The position numbers and the translations under genes are program-made. The notes below the pieces were generated by a model, which made no database searches, had not been told where the DNA came from, and saw only the letters and a list, made by a program, of their open reading frames with translations. From an uncultured Flavobacteriales bacterium (GTDB lineage Bacteria; Bacteroidota; Bacteroidia; Flavobacteriales_E; Vicingaceae), in the NCBI GenBank assembly GCA_905479915.1, contig CAJQOH010000019.1, positions 1 to 62,968 of the forward strand: a stretch of 62,968 nucleotides of DNA. Reading direction: 5' to 3'. Every line of letters starts with the position of its first letter. Position 1 is the stretch's first letter. Positions 24,709 to 31,867 of this stretch are shown here, in pieces.

Positions 24709-24748
24709 ACTTTTTATACTGCTAATTGGAATTGCCTTTGTTGTTTAA
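24698..24748 (+). CDS. Stranded leader peptide, 16 residues
   Basis: ATG to TAA encodes MLNRLFILLIGIAFVV, the shared leader of this block cut off exactly where the lipobox should follow. Its start overlaps the end of the preceding gene, and its stop overlaps the next start (TAATG). It is either a decayed lipoprotein leader left by recombination or a translational-coupling leader for the 533-residue gene. Confidence 0.5.
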   Translation: MLNRLFILLIGIAFVV

Positions 24749-26349
24749 TGGAAAGCTTGAACAAAGAATATAAGATTGCAAAAGGATGGAAGATATTTAT
24801 CTTAATATTTCTTCCATTGTTTTTTGTATTATTCGCTTGGTTGTTTTACTATTCAGCAACAGAGGAACCATTTAAAATGAGTAAAGGAATTGGAATGATT
24901 CTTTTATCTGTTGTAATGTTAGTATTCTCTGTAATTGGATTGATTGATACATTTATTTTTAAGTTGATTTTTAAATTTGACAGATTAATCAAGATAAACA
25001 TATTAGGGGCAAAGGAAATCTTATTCAGTGACATAAAGGGAGTTAAAATAAAAGATAACTATGTTTATGTATACCCGAAGAATGAATCACAGAAAACGTT
25101 AAGAATCAGTACTTATTTGGAAAACAAAAATGAATGGGTTGGTTTTTTATTAAGTGAATTTAGTGATTTAGATGAGGATGAATATGTCGAGAACGAAGAT
25201 AGACTTTATACTGACGTGAGATATGGTAAAACCCAAGAAGAGCGTAATGTTGTTATAAAAAAGACAAAACGATTAACTAAAATATTGAACTATACTGGAA
25301 CCGCAATTGGATTGTGGTTTTTGTTTAGTCCATCTCCATATAATTTATTGTTAATAGCCAATGTTTGCTTGCCTGTAATGGGCTTGTTTATTATCTATAG
25401 GTATAATGGTTTAATAAAAATAATCAAAGCGGATAATAGCCCATATCCAGCTTTAACCTCATCTCTAACAATACCTGTTGCTGCAATTGTAATTAGAGCA
25501 TTACTGGATTTTGAGGTTGTTAGTTATGAATCTCTTTGGGTTCCTACACTAATTTTGTCCAGTATAGCTATTTTTCTATTATTGCGAAGTGGCAGTTCTG
25601 AGTTTAAAATCACTAATAAAGTTGAATTAATATTTTCCTATTTGTATTTGTTAATTGGAGTTGGTGTATTTGTATTTTGTAGTATTATTTTGATTAATTG
25701 TGCATTTGATGAATCTGAGCCAATTATATATGAGGTTGAGGTTTTAAGTAAGAGAACAAGTAAAAGCAGAAGGTCGCCAAATAGGTATATTATCACAATA
25801 AATGCTAAAAGCGAAGGTTTTGAAGAGATGGAAATAAGTACTTCTGAATATTTGTATAACAATGTTGAATCTGGAAATATGATTAATGCTTACTTAAAAA
25901 AAGGTATGTTGAATGTCCGCTGGGTATTTCTTGGTGAAACAAATGGTAATACAAATAGTGATGATTATTTTTATGTTAATGTGACAGGGACAGTTTTTTA
26001 TACGGGTAATGATACAGTAAGCGATTATCAGATATATGTTTTGGAAAATGGTGATACCATACAATCAATAAATAATACAACAAGTAAGTTTGATGTTCCT
26101 TTGGCATTAGGTAAGAAGTATCTTTTAGGATTTAAAAAAGAAGGTTATGTTCCAAAGCATCTAATTGTTGATGTAGTTGATTGTGGGGAGTATGATGATT
26201 ATAAATATGGTTTTGAGTTTCCAATGGAATTAGAGTTAACAGAAGGAGATAGTCGAAAGACCTCAAAAGAAGTTGCCTATTTAAGATATTATGAAGAAAC
26301 GGGTTATATTGACTACCATTTAGATTCAAATTTAATAAATGCTAAATAG
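24748..26349 (+). CDS. Multi-pass membrane protein with PH-like and carboxypeptidase-like domains
   Basis: A 533-residue protein. Two helices near residues 14-60 are followed by a PH-like soluble stretch ('ILFSDIKGVKIKDNYVYVYP'). About five more helices follow ('ILNYTGTAIGLWFLF', 'LTIPVAAIVIRALL', 'LIGVGVFVFCSIILINCAF'), then a DUF3592-like segment ('YEVEVLSKRTSKS', 'YLYNNVESGNMINAYLK'). Residues about 405-500 look like a carboxypeptidase-regulatory-like fold ('KYLLGFKKEGYVPKHLIVDV'). The last residues INAK come from the next gene's leader repeat. Function unknown. Confidence 0.66.
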   Translation: MESLNKEYKIAKGWKIFILIFLPLFFVLFAWLFYYSATEEPFKMSKGIGMILLSVVMLVFSVIGLIDTFIFKLIFKFDRLIKINILGAKEILFSDIKGVKIKDNYVYVYPKNESQKTLRISTYLENKNEWVGFLLSEFSDLDEDEYVENEDRLYTDVRYGKTQEERNVVIKKTKRLTKILNYTGTAIGLWFLFSPSPYNLLLIANVCLPVMGLFIIYRYNGLIKIIKADNSPYPALTSSLTIPVAAIVIRALLDFEVVSYESLWVPTLILSSIAIFLLLRSGSSEFKITNKVELIFSYLYLLIGVGVFVFCSIILINCAFDESEPIIYEVEVLSKRTSKSRRSPNRYIITINAKSEGFEEMEISTSEYLYNNVESGNMINAYLKKGMLNVRWVFLGETNGNTNSDDYFYVNVTGTVFYTGNDTVSDYQIYVLENGDTIQSINNTTSKFDVPLALGKKYLLGFKKEGYVPKHLIVDVVDCGEYDDYKYGFEFPMELELTEGDSRKTSKEVAYLRYYEETGYIDYHLDSNLINAK

Positions 26350-26998
26350 ACTTTTCATACTCCTAATTGGAGTTGCTTTTATTTCCTGTGGAGATATTGT
26401 GACAGATGAAGATGTGTCAACTTTAGTTGGTTTGTCACATTCAGAGAATGTTGTTGTTAATGGAAAAGGGAGTGATTTAATTATTGAAATATATAATAGT
26501 GAGTTAGATAAGGAAGAAAGAAGTATTTACCATACAACAATAGCTTTATTTACATTTGATAAGGCAAACAAAAAGAGAAATACCTTGTCCTTAGATGGTG
26601 AGAGCTCCATAAATTTTATTGACTCTAATAAAACTGTAGACAGTTATTCAATTGTAAATAGTGAAATGTTTAAGATAAGTCAAATCTATGATGACTTGTT
26701 AATTCTACTTGAAGGTATATGTACTCAAGATTATAAAGAAGTTTATTCTTTGATTGATGAAGATGTTCTGAGCGAAACAAGTAGGGATGAAGTTGCCAAT
26801 GTTTTAATTGAGAGTGATTTATGCAAAAACCTTGACGAATATTTAATTTATGGGTTTAATAAGGAAAAGAATGATGGGGTTAGGTTGGCTTGTTTATATG
26901 TGAATTTAGAATATACCGATAGTGATGATAGGAATATAATCTTTATTTATTCTGCTGAATCATTAAAACTTATTGGAGTAGAAGAGTTATCATCATAA
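26339..26998 (+). CDS. Lipoprotein, shared leader, unknown
   Basis: A 219-residue lipoprotein; leader MLNRLFILLIGVAFISCGDI with lipobox ISC. The first eleven bases double as the last codons and stop of the upstream gene in another frame. The mature part is acidic ('VNGKGSDLIIEIYNSELDKE', 'ESDLCKNLDEYLIYGFN', 'IIFIYSAESLKLIGVEEL'). No family is recognised. Confidence 0.66.
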   Translation: MLNRLFILLIGVAFISCGDIVTDEDVSTLVGLSHSENVVVNGKGSDLIIEIYNSELDKEERSIYHTTIALFTFDKANKKRNTLSLDGESSINFIDSNKTVDSYSIVNSEMFKISQIYDDLLILLEGICTQDYKEVYSLIDEDVLSETSRDEVANVLIESDLCKNLDEYLIYGFNKEKNDGVRLACLYVNLEYTDSDDRNIIFIYSAESLKLIGVEELSS

Positions 26999-27031
26999 TC
27001 TTAATTTTTAATATTTTCAGTATTTTAGGGG

Positions 27032-27472
27032 ATGAATAAAGCCAATGTCAACAATATCATTTATGGAGCTATGTTGTTGTTGATTTATACTGCAATCAGC
27101 AAACTTCTCTATAATTTTTCAGTTGATATTGGTGATAAGATGCTCATTCTGTATCAAATAAATTTGCCATTTTTGAAAGTACTGACTGTTCCGGTTAGCT
27201 TGCTCTTAGTTTTTCTCTTTGGTAGACGAATTTATAAAGAGCTTTCAGATGATAGTTTCTCCAATCAATTGTTTACAAAAGTTTTTACACTAACTATAAT
27301 CCTTGTTGGTTTAAGTTATTTTTCTGGTAAATACTTTAATATATTTTATGTATCTGATATGGATTGGGCAAGTGAATTTTCTGTTTATAGTAGAAATATT
27401 GTAATTATGGATGTATGGGAGTATTTCTTAATGTTTATAACAATTTTTTGTATAAAATCTAAGTTAGATTAA
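27032..27472 (+). CDS. Four-helix membrane protein, unknown
   Basis: A 146-residue membrane protein with helices at 'IIYGAMLLLIYTAISKLLY', 'LKVLTVPVSLLLVFLFG', 'VFTLTIILVGLSYFSG' and 'VWEYFLMFITIFCI'. It resembles the four-helix proteins at 10,983 and 18,337 in layout, not in recognisable sequence. A motif like that before 23,007 (TTTTAATATTTTCAGTATTT) lies just upstream. It is the last gene of the island before the tRNA end. Confidence 0.62.
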   Translation: MNKANVNNIIYGAMLLLIYTAISKLLYNFSVDIGDKMLILYQINLPFLKVLTVPVSLLLVFLFGRRIYKELSDDSFSNQLFTKVFTLTIILVGLSYFSGKYFNIFYVSDMDWASEFSVYSRNIVIMDVWEYFLMFITIFCIKSKLD

Positions 27473-27479
27473 CCAAAAC

Positions 27480-27510
27480 TCCACTCCGTTTTCAAAACGA
27501 CTCCACTCCG
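27480..27510 (+). repeat. TCCACTCCG direct repeats, right end of island
   Basis: Two exact copies of TCCACTCCG (27480-27488 and 27502-27510) lie between the last island gene and the tRNA terminator. The same 9-mer and two near-copies are just inside the left end. They are possible arm-type recombinase sites. Confidence 0.4.
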
Positions 27511-27529
27511 TTAAAAAGTGATTAAAACT

Positions 27530-27562
27530 AAAAAAGCCTCGTAAACAATGTTTACAAGGCTT
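27530..27562 (-). terminator. Rho-independent terminator of tRNA-Phe
   Basis: On the minus strand a 13-bp stem (one wobble) with a 3-base loop is followed by five T, directly downstream of the tRNA. Its outer stem bases (AGCCTC/AAGGCT) are like those of the left-end terminator; the inner stem differs. Confidence 0.75.
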
Positions 27563-27613
27563 TTAGTGAGTGGTGCCTCCAGGAATCGAACCAGGGACAC
27601 ATGGATTTTCAGT
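27556..27613 (-). repeat. Right attachment-site repeat within tRNA-Phe
   Basis: This is a perfect 58-bp copy of 6745-6802, covering the 3' 43 bases of the intact tRNA-Phe and 15 bases of its 3' flank. It lies at the tRNA side of the island and keeps the tRNA gene whole. Confidence 0.9.
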
Positions 27614-27643
27614 CCATTGCTCTACCAACTGAGCTAAGGCACC
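27571..27643 (-). tRNA. tRNA-Phe (GAA)
   Basis: The minus strand folds as a complete 73-base cloverleaf. The acceptor stem is GGTGCCT/AGGCACC with discriminator A, the D arm is GCTCAGTTGGTAGAGC, the anticodon stem-loop ATGGACTGAAAATCCAT has anticodon GAA, and the T arm carries GGTTCGATTCC. No 3' CCA is encoded. Its 3' part is duplicated at the left end of the island, which shows it was the integration target. Confidence 0.97.
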
Positions 27644-27729
27644 ATTCAAATGGTCGGCAAATGTAGAAAAATATTTTGTTCTTAAAAACAAATCCTCCTA
27701 CAATTTGTAATTTCGACCATAATTTAGAA

Positions 27730-28449
27730 ATGAACTTAATTGTTGATATAGGAAACACCTTTGTTAAACTCGCTGTTTTTGAGGGCAATAACTTGATCGA
27801 GTTGACTCAAGAAGAACATCTTTCAACTTCAATAATTGATCAATATTTTTCTAAATACGCTATCAAAAGTGGGGCATTTTCTTCTGTAAGAGCATCTGGA
27901 GAAGAAGAAAGTTTGTTAAAAAAGTATAATTTCTTAAAACTAACACACCTAACCCCTTTACCTTTGCAAAATCATTATAAAACGCCAGAAACTTTAGGGG
28001 TTGATAGGCTTGCAGCTGTTGTTGGAGCTAAAAGTTTTTTAAAGGATATTGATTTGTTGATTATAGACATAGGTACTTGCATAACGTATGATTTTATTAA
28101 TTCAAAAAATGAATATTTAGGAGGAGCAATTGCTCCAGGTTTTCAGATGCGATTTAAAGCATTGCATCACTTTACTGAAAAGCTACCTTTAATAAGCTTT
28201 AGCAAAGAGAAATTAAAGACAACAGGAGATACAACTGAAAGTTCAATTGTTTCAGGGGTTTATAGTGGAATGAAAAATGAGATAGAAGGAACAATTAATG
28301 ACTATTTATCACAATATGAAACGTTAAAAATAGTTGTTACGGGAGGAGATATAAATCTATTTGATTTAGAACCAAAAAATCGCATCTTTGCAGACGAATT
28401 TTTGGTGCTGAAAGGATTGAATGAAATTTTAAATTATAATGAGAATTAA
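27730..28449 (+). CDS. coaX: Type III pantothenate kinase CoaX
   Basis: CoaX phosphorylates pantothenate in the first step of coenzyme A synthesis. The ATG at 27730 gives 239 residues starting MNLIVDIGNTFVKLAVFEGN, the usual ASKHA phosphate-binding start; a longer upstream frame adds no family sequence. Further motifs are 'TPETLGVDRLAAVVGA' and 'LLIIDIGTCITYDFI', 'LGGAIAPGFQMR' and the late 'VVTGGD'. It leads the chain of envelope genes that follows, with an 11-base overlap into the next. Confidence 0.93.
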   Translation: MNLIVDIGNTFVKLAVFEGNNLIELTQEEHLSTSIIDQYFSKYAIKSGAFSSVRASGEEESLLKKYNFLKLTHLTPLPLQNHYKTPETLGVDRLAAVVGAKSFLKDIDLLIIDIGTCITYDFINSKNEYLGGAIAPGFQMRFKALHHFTEKLPLISFSKEKLKTTGDTTESSIVSGVYSGMKNEIEGTINDYLSQYETLKIVVTGGDINLFDLEPKNRIFADEFLVLKGLNEILNYNEN

Positions 28450-29740
28450 TAAGTTAGTAACTACTCTTTTTATTTTGTTAGTTGTAAATACGTCAGTATT
28501 TTCTCAATCAACAACAAACTCTCCTTATTCGAAGTATGGAATAGGATTAGTTAGACCAGAAGCATTTGCTCAAAATGTTGGAATGGGAGGAGTAGGGATA
28601 GGGTTAAGATCTTATAAAGATATTACACTAAAAAATGCGGCAAGTTATTCAGCCATATCTGTAGTTACTTTTGACATAGGTTATTCAAATAGCGCGTTAA
28701 CTTTAGATGATGGGACAGAAACGCAATACCAAAACAATTCATACATAGATCATATTGCACTTGCTTTTCCAGTTGTTAAGGGCGTTTGGGGAACAAGCTT
28801 TGGAGTTAAACCGTACTCAAATGTTGGTTACAAGTATGATGAGGTAATTAATGATCCAATTGCTGGTAATGTAAGTTTTTATAATGAAGGTGATGGAGCA
28901 ATTAATAAAGCATACTTAGGGAATGCTTTGGGAATTAAAATCGATTCTACATCAGATATTTCAATTGGAGCAAATGCTTACTTTTTGTTTGGATCAATTA
29001 ACCATGATCAGAAAGCTATTTATGGAGATTTAGCCGGAGGATTTAATTTATGGAAAGTAGAAGAATATTCTGTTTCTGATTTTGGATTTGATTTTGGATT
29101 ACAATATCAAAAAGTATTTACAAACGTTGAAAATGACAAATATAAATTAACATTTGGAGCTACTTACGGATTGGCGGCAGATATAAAAGCGAAACGATCA
29201 GAGATTGTTAGATCTTTTGATGGAACCATTGATTTTGGAACAGTTAAAGATACTATTGTATTTGTAGAAGAAGCTGATGCTGTTATTCAATTGCCATCAG
29301 AATTGGGTTTTGGTATTTCATTAGAAAAAGAGAATAAATGGACTTTGGCTGCAGATTATGAAGCAAGTAACTGGGGTGCAATTATAAGTAGTGATGAACT
29401 TTATTCTTACAAATCAAATTACTCTATTGCAGTAGGAGCTGAAATTATACCTAAACATGATGGAAGCAATTATTTGCAAAGAATCGCTTATAGACTTGGT
29501 TCTAGGTATTCAAACTCTTATTTAACAATAAATGGAGTTGATTTTAATGAGTATGGCATAACTTTTGGAATAGGCTTGCCAGTTAGAAGATCAGAAAATA
29601 GTTACCCTAGATTGAACTTTGGTTTTGAATATGGAAACAAAGGAACAACAGAAGCAGGGTTAGTAAAAGAACAGTTTTTTAACATGAATGTAGGAGTAAC
29701 AATAAATGCTACCTGGTTCAGAAAAAGGAAATACGATTAA
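28439..29740 (+). CDS. Outer-membrane beta-barrel protein
   Basis: A 433-residue protein with signal peptide MRINKLVTTLFILLVVNTSV (ending VFSQ) and a mature start 'TTNSPYSKYGIGLVRPEAFA' typical of a conserved Bacteroidota outer-membrane barrel family. Alternating strands end with 'VGVTINATWF'. It has FadL/OmpP1-like length, but transport substrate is unknown. The place between coaX and a TPR protein is commonly seen in Bacteroidota. Confidence 0.8.
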   Translation: MRINKLVTTLFILLVVNTSVFSQSTTNSPYSKYGIGLVRPEAFAQNVGMGGVGIGLRSYKDITLKNAASYSAISVVTFDIGYSNSALTLDDGTETQYQNNSYIDHIALAFPVVKGVWGTSFGVKPYSNVGYKYDEVINDPIAGNVSFYNEGDGAINKAYLGNALGIKIDSTSDISIGANAYFLFGSINHDQKAIYGDLAGGFNLWKVEEYSVSDFGFDFGLQYQKVFTNVENDKYKLTFGATYGLAADIKAKRSEIVRSFDGTIDFGTVKDTIVFVEEADAVIQLPSELGFGISLEKENKWTLAADYEASNWGAIISSDELYSYKSNYSIAVGAEIIPKHDGSNYLQRIAYRLGSRYSNSYLTINGVDFNEYGITFGIGLPVRRSENSYPRLNFGFEYGNKGTTEAGLVKEQFFNMNVGVTINATWFRKRKYD

Positions 29741-29752
29741 TAAGAAAGAATT

Positions 29753-31051
29753 ATGAAAAAGATAACATTAATATTGATAGGGTTAGTAATAAGTGTAGCC
29801 ACTTTTGCTCAAGGAAAATATGGTGCAACACCAGAAGATAGTGTTGCGTGTATAGAAAGTTTAATCTATAAAGATTATATGAAGAGTGAGCCTAAATTGG
29901 CACACAGTTTATGGAGAGCAGCATATAAAACTTGCCCTCAATCTCAAAAATCTTTGTATACAAATGGAGTAAAAATATATAAGCAATTGGTTAAAGCTGA
30001 AAAAGATGCAACTCTAAAAGCAGCTTATATCGATACGATGTTTTCTATCTATGACCAACGTATTGCAATGTTTGGGCAAGAAGGACTTGTTAAAGGAATG
30101 AAAGGACAAGCAATGTTGAGTAACAAGCAAGATAAAGAAAAGACATTTGAAATATTAAATGAAGCGATTGGATTAACTGGAAACAAAACTCAATCAGGTA
30201 CATTGGTAGCCATGATGTTTACGGTAATTAATTTAGAAAAAGCAGATAAAAAAACAAAAGAAGAAGTTGTTGGGATGTTTGAGAAAACATTAGCAATTTG
30301 TGCTGCCAATAAAGAAGGGAAGAATGCTGCGAGATATGCTAAAGCAGAAGAGAAAATACAAAACGTAACTTCTCCTTATTTAGATTGTACCGTATTAGTT
30401 CCTTTAGCAGATAAGAATTTTGAAGCAAATAAAGAAAACTTAGATTGGTTAAGAACAACAATGAAATTGTTAAAGAAAAACAAATGTTATAAAACAGATG
30501 ATGGAGCAGTTATTTTTGGGAAAGTTGCAGAAGCATATTTTCCATTGGAGCCTTCAGCGAATGGAGCTTCAGGTATTGCAACATTGTACTTAGGGAAGAA
30601 AGATTATTCTAAAGCGATTGAGTTTTTCCAAAAAGCAATTGACATGTCAGAAACTGATGATGAAAAAGCAGAATATACTTTAAGTATAGCGAAAGCACAT
30701 TCTTACAAAAAGAGTTTTGCACAAGCAAGAACATTTGCTTTAAAAGCAGCAGGGTTGAAAAAAGGATGGGGAGAGCCATACATCTTAATTGGAGATTGTT
30801 ATGCGCAAAGTTCTAAAACATGTGATGATGGAGAGTTAGGTAGATACGGGGCTTATTGGGCAGCTGTAGATAAGTATAAAAAAGCAAAAGCAGTAGATGC
30901 TACAGTAGCTACAGTAGCAAATAAGAAAATAGCGAGTATTTCATCACGTTACCCAGCAACAAAAGATGTGTTTTTCTTCGGAAAGAAAAACGGAGACTCA
31001 TATACTGCTGCTTGTTGGATAAATGAAGCAACTACGATTAAAACAAAATAA
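29753..31051 (+). CDS. Secreted tetratricopeptide-repeat protein
   Basis: A 432-residue periplasmic protein with signal peptide ending TFAQ. Helical repeats run through the mature part; clear TPR units are 'ATLYLGKKDYSKAIEFFQKA' and 'YTLSIAKAHSYKKSFAQART', then 'GEPYILIGDCYAQSSKTC'. TPR proteins scaffold envelope complexes. Its neighbours (an outer-membrane barrel, LptC) suggest an envelope assembly role, which is inference. Confidence 0.82.
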   Translation: MKKITLILIGLVISVATFAQGKYGATPEDSVACIESLIYKDYMKSEPKLAHSLWRAAYKTCPQSQKSLYTNGVKIYKQLVKAEKDATLKAAYIDTMFSIYDQRIAMFGQEGLVKGMKGQAMLSNKQDKEKTFEILNEAIGLTGNKTQSGTLVAMMFTVINLEKADKKTKEEVVGMFEKTLAICAANKEGKNAARYAKAEEKIQNVTSPYLDCTVLVPLADKNFEANKENLDWLRTTMKLLKKNKCYKTDDGAVIFGKVAEAYFPLEPSANGASGIATLYLGKKDYSKAIEFFQKAIDMSETDDEKAEYTLSIAKAHSYKKSFAQARTFALKAAGLKKGWGEPYILIGDCYAQSSKTCDDGELGRYGAYWAAVDKYKKAKAVDATVATVANKKIASISSRYPATKDVFFFGKKNGDSYTAACWINEATTIKTK

Positions 31052-31639
31052 TTGAGTTTTAATAAGATTACATTAAACTATACAAAGATTATCCCGGTGC
31101 TATTCGCATTCGGGATTCTTTGTTCTTGTGAGAATGATGTCGCAGAAATAGCTTCACTCACCAATAAAAAAAATGAACCCATTAGTAAAGGGAAAAATGT
31201 TGAGTTTATTTACTCAGAAAAATCTAATGTAAAAATTAAGATTACAGCCCCTTTGATGGAAGAATATGGTGAAGAAGAGAATAAGTACATGGAGATGACG
31301 GAAGGGATTAAGGTGTTGTTCTATGACTCTTTATTAAATGTTGCCTCCACACTAACGTCAAACTATGCCATACACCGTGTTTCAGAAAATGTAATGGAAG
31401 CAAAAGAAGATGTGGTGGTGGTCAATGATAAAGGAGAAGTTTTAAATACAGAACATTTAATTTGGATAGAAGATTCCTCCAAAATATACACCAAAGAGTT
31501 TGTTAAGATAAGTACCGAAGATGAAATTATTATGGGAGAAGGAATGGAGGCCAATCAAGATTTTACCAAATGGAAAATACACAAGCCAACAGGCGTAATT
31601 AATGTAAAGAAAGAAGCAGATTCTTTAAAAACAAATTAA
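31052..31639 (+). CDS. lptC: LPS export protein LptC-like lipoprotein
   Basis: LptC links the inner-membrane LptBFG pump to the LptA bridge in lipopolysaccharide export. The 195-residue protein has a short basic start, one helix and a lipobox ('ILCSC'), then a beta-jellyroll with 'AEIASLTNKKNEPISKGKNV', 'YMEMTEGIKVLFYDSLLNV' and 'SNYAIHRVSENVMEAKEDVV', the Bacteroidota LptC pattern. The start is a TTG directly after the upstream stop. Confidence 0.8.
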   Translation: MSFNKITLNYTKIIPVLFAFGILCSCENDVAEIASLTNKKNEPISKGKNVEFIYSEKSNVKIKITAPLMEEYGEEENKYMEMTEGIKVLFYDSLLNVASTLTSNYAIHRVSENVMEAKEDVVVVNDKGEVLNTEHLIWIEDSSKIYTKEFVKISTEDEIIMGEGMEANQDFTKWKIHKPTGVINVKKEADSLKTN

Positions 31640-31640
31640 G

Positions 31641-31835
31641 ATGAAAAAAGTAGTTAGATTTTTACAATTGATGTGGTTGATGGTTGCAGTAGTTAGTTTT
31701 TGTATTGCATGTTACCATTTGCTCTATACAGGCATTACAGACGCTTTGTTTTTCTTCTCTTTTGCTGCAATGGCAACGTTGTTGTTTTTTGTTAGAAAAA
31801 AGCAATTAAAACGTTTTGAAAATATGTCGAAATAA
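31641..31835 (+). CDS. Small two-helix membrane protein
   Basis: A 64-residue protein with helices 'FLQLMWLMVAVVSFCIACYH' and 'ALFFFSFAAMATLLFFV' and a basic end 'RKKQLKRFENMSK'. It starts one base after the lptC stop, so it belongs to that operon. Small proteins of this kind are common at this position in Bacteroidota; function unknown. Confidence 0.7.
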   Translation: MKKVVRFLQLMWLMVAVVSFCIACYHLLYTGITDALFFFSFAAMATLLFFVRKKQLKRFENMSK

Positions 31836-31867
31836 ACGCTTACTTTTAAAGGGAATTTAATTAGACA

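Larger units (their letters stand above)
6745..27613. mobile_element. tRNA-Phe genomic island (orphan-immunity/lipoprotein cargo)
   Basis: The region is bounded by a perfect 58-bp direct repeat (6745-6802 and 27556-27613) that contains the last 43 bases of tRNA-Phe plus 15 bases of 3' flank. The intact tRNA gene is at the right end; only its 3' part is at the left end. This is the standard footprint of integration into a tRNA 3' half by a tyrosine recombinase. The cargo differs sharply from the flanks: about 30 short genes for lipoproteins, secreted or small membrane proteins and SUKH, DUF2185 and RraB-DUF695 domain proteins, in alternating-strand blocks, with no housekeeping genes. No integrase, relaxase or phage gene is present, so it is either a decayed island or one moved in trans. 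Confidence 0.8.

Noticed and set aside
24698-24748. Transcription attenuator leader peptide
   Set aside because: No run of regulatory codons and no terminator/antiterminator pair follows; the sequence is a truncated copy of the neighbours' signal peptide.
6957-27472. Island as a chromosomal integron cassette array
   Set aside because: No integron integrase and no repeated attC-like hairpin after each gene; genes are coupled in operons on both strands rather than single cassettes.
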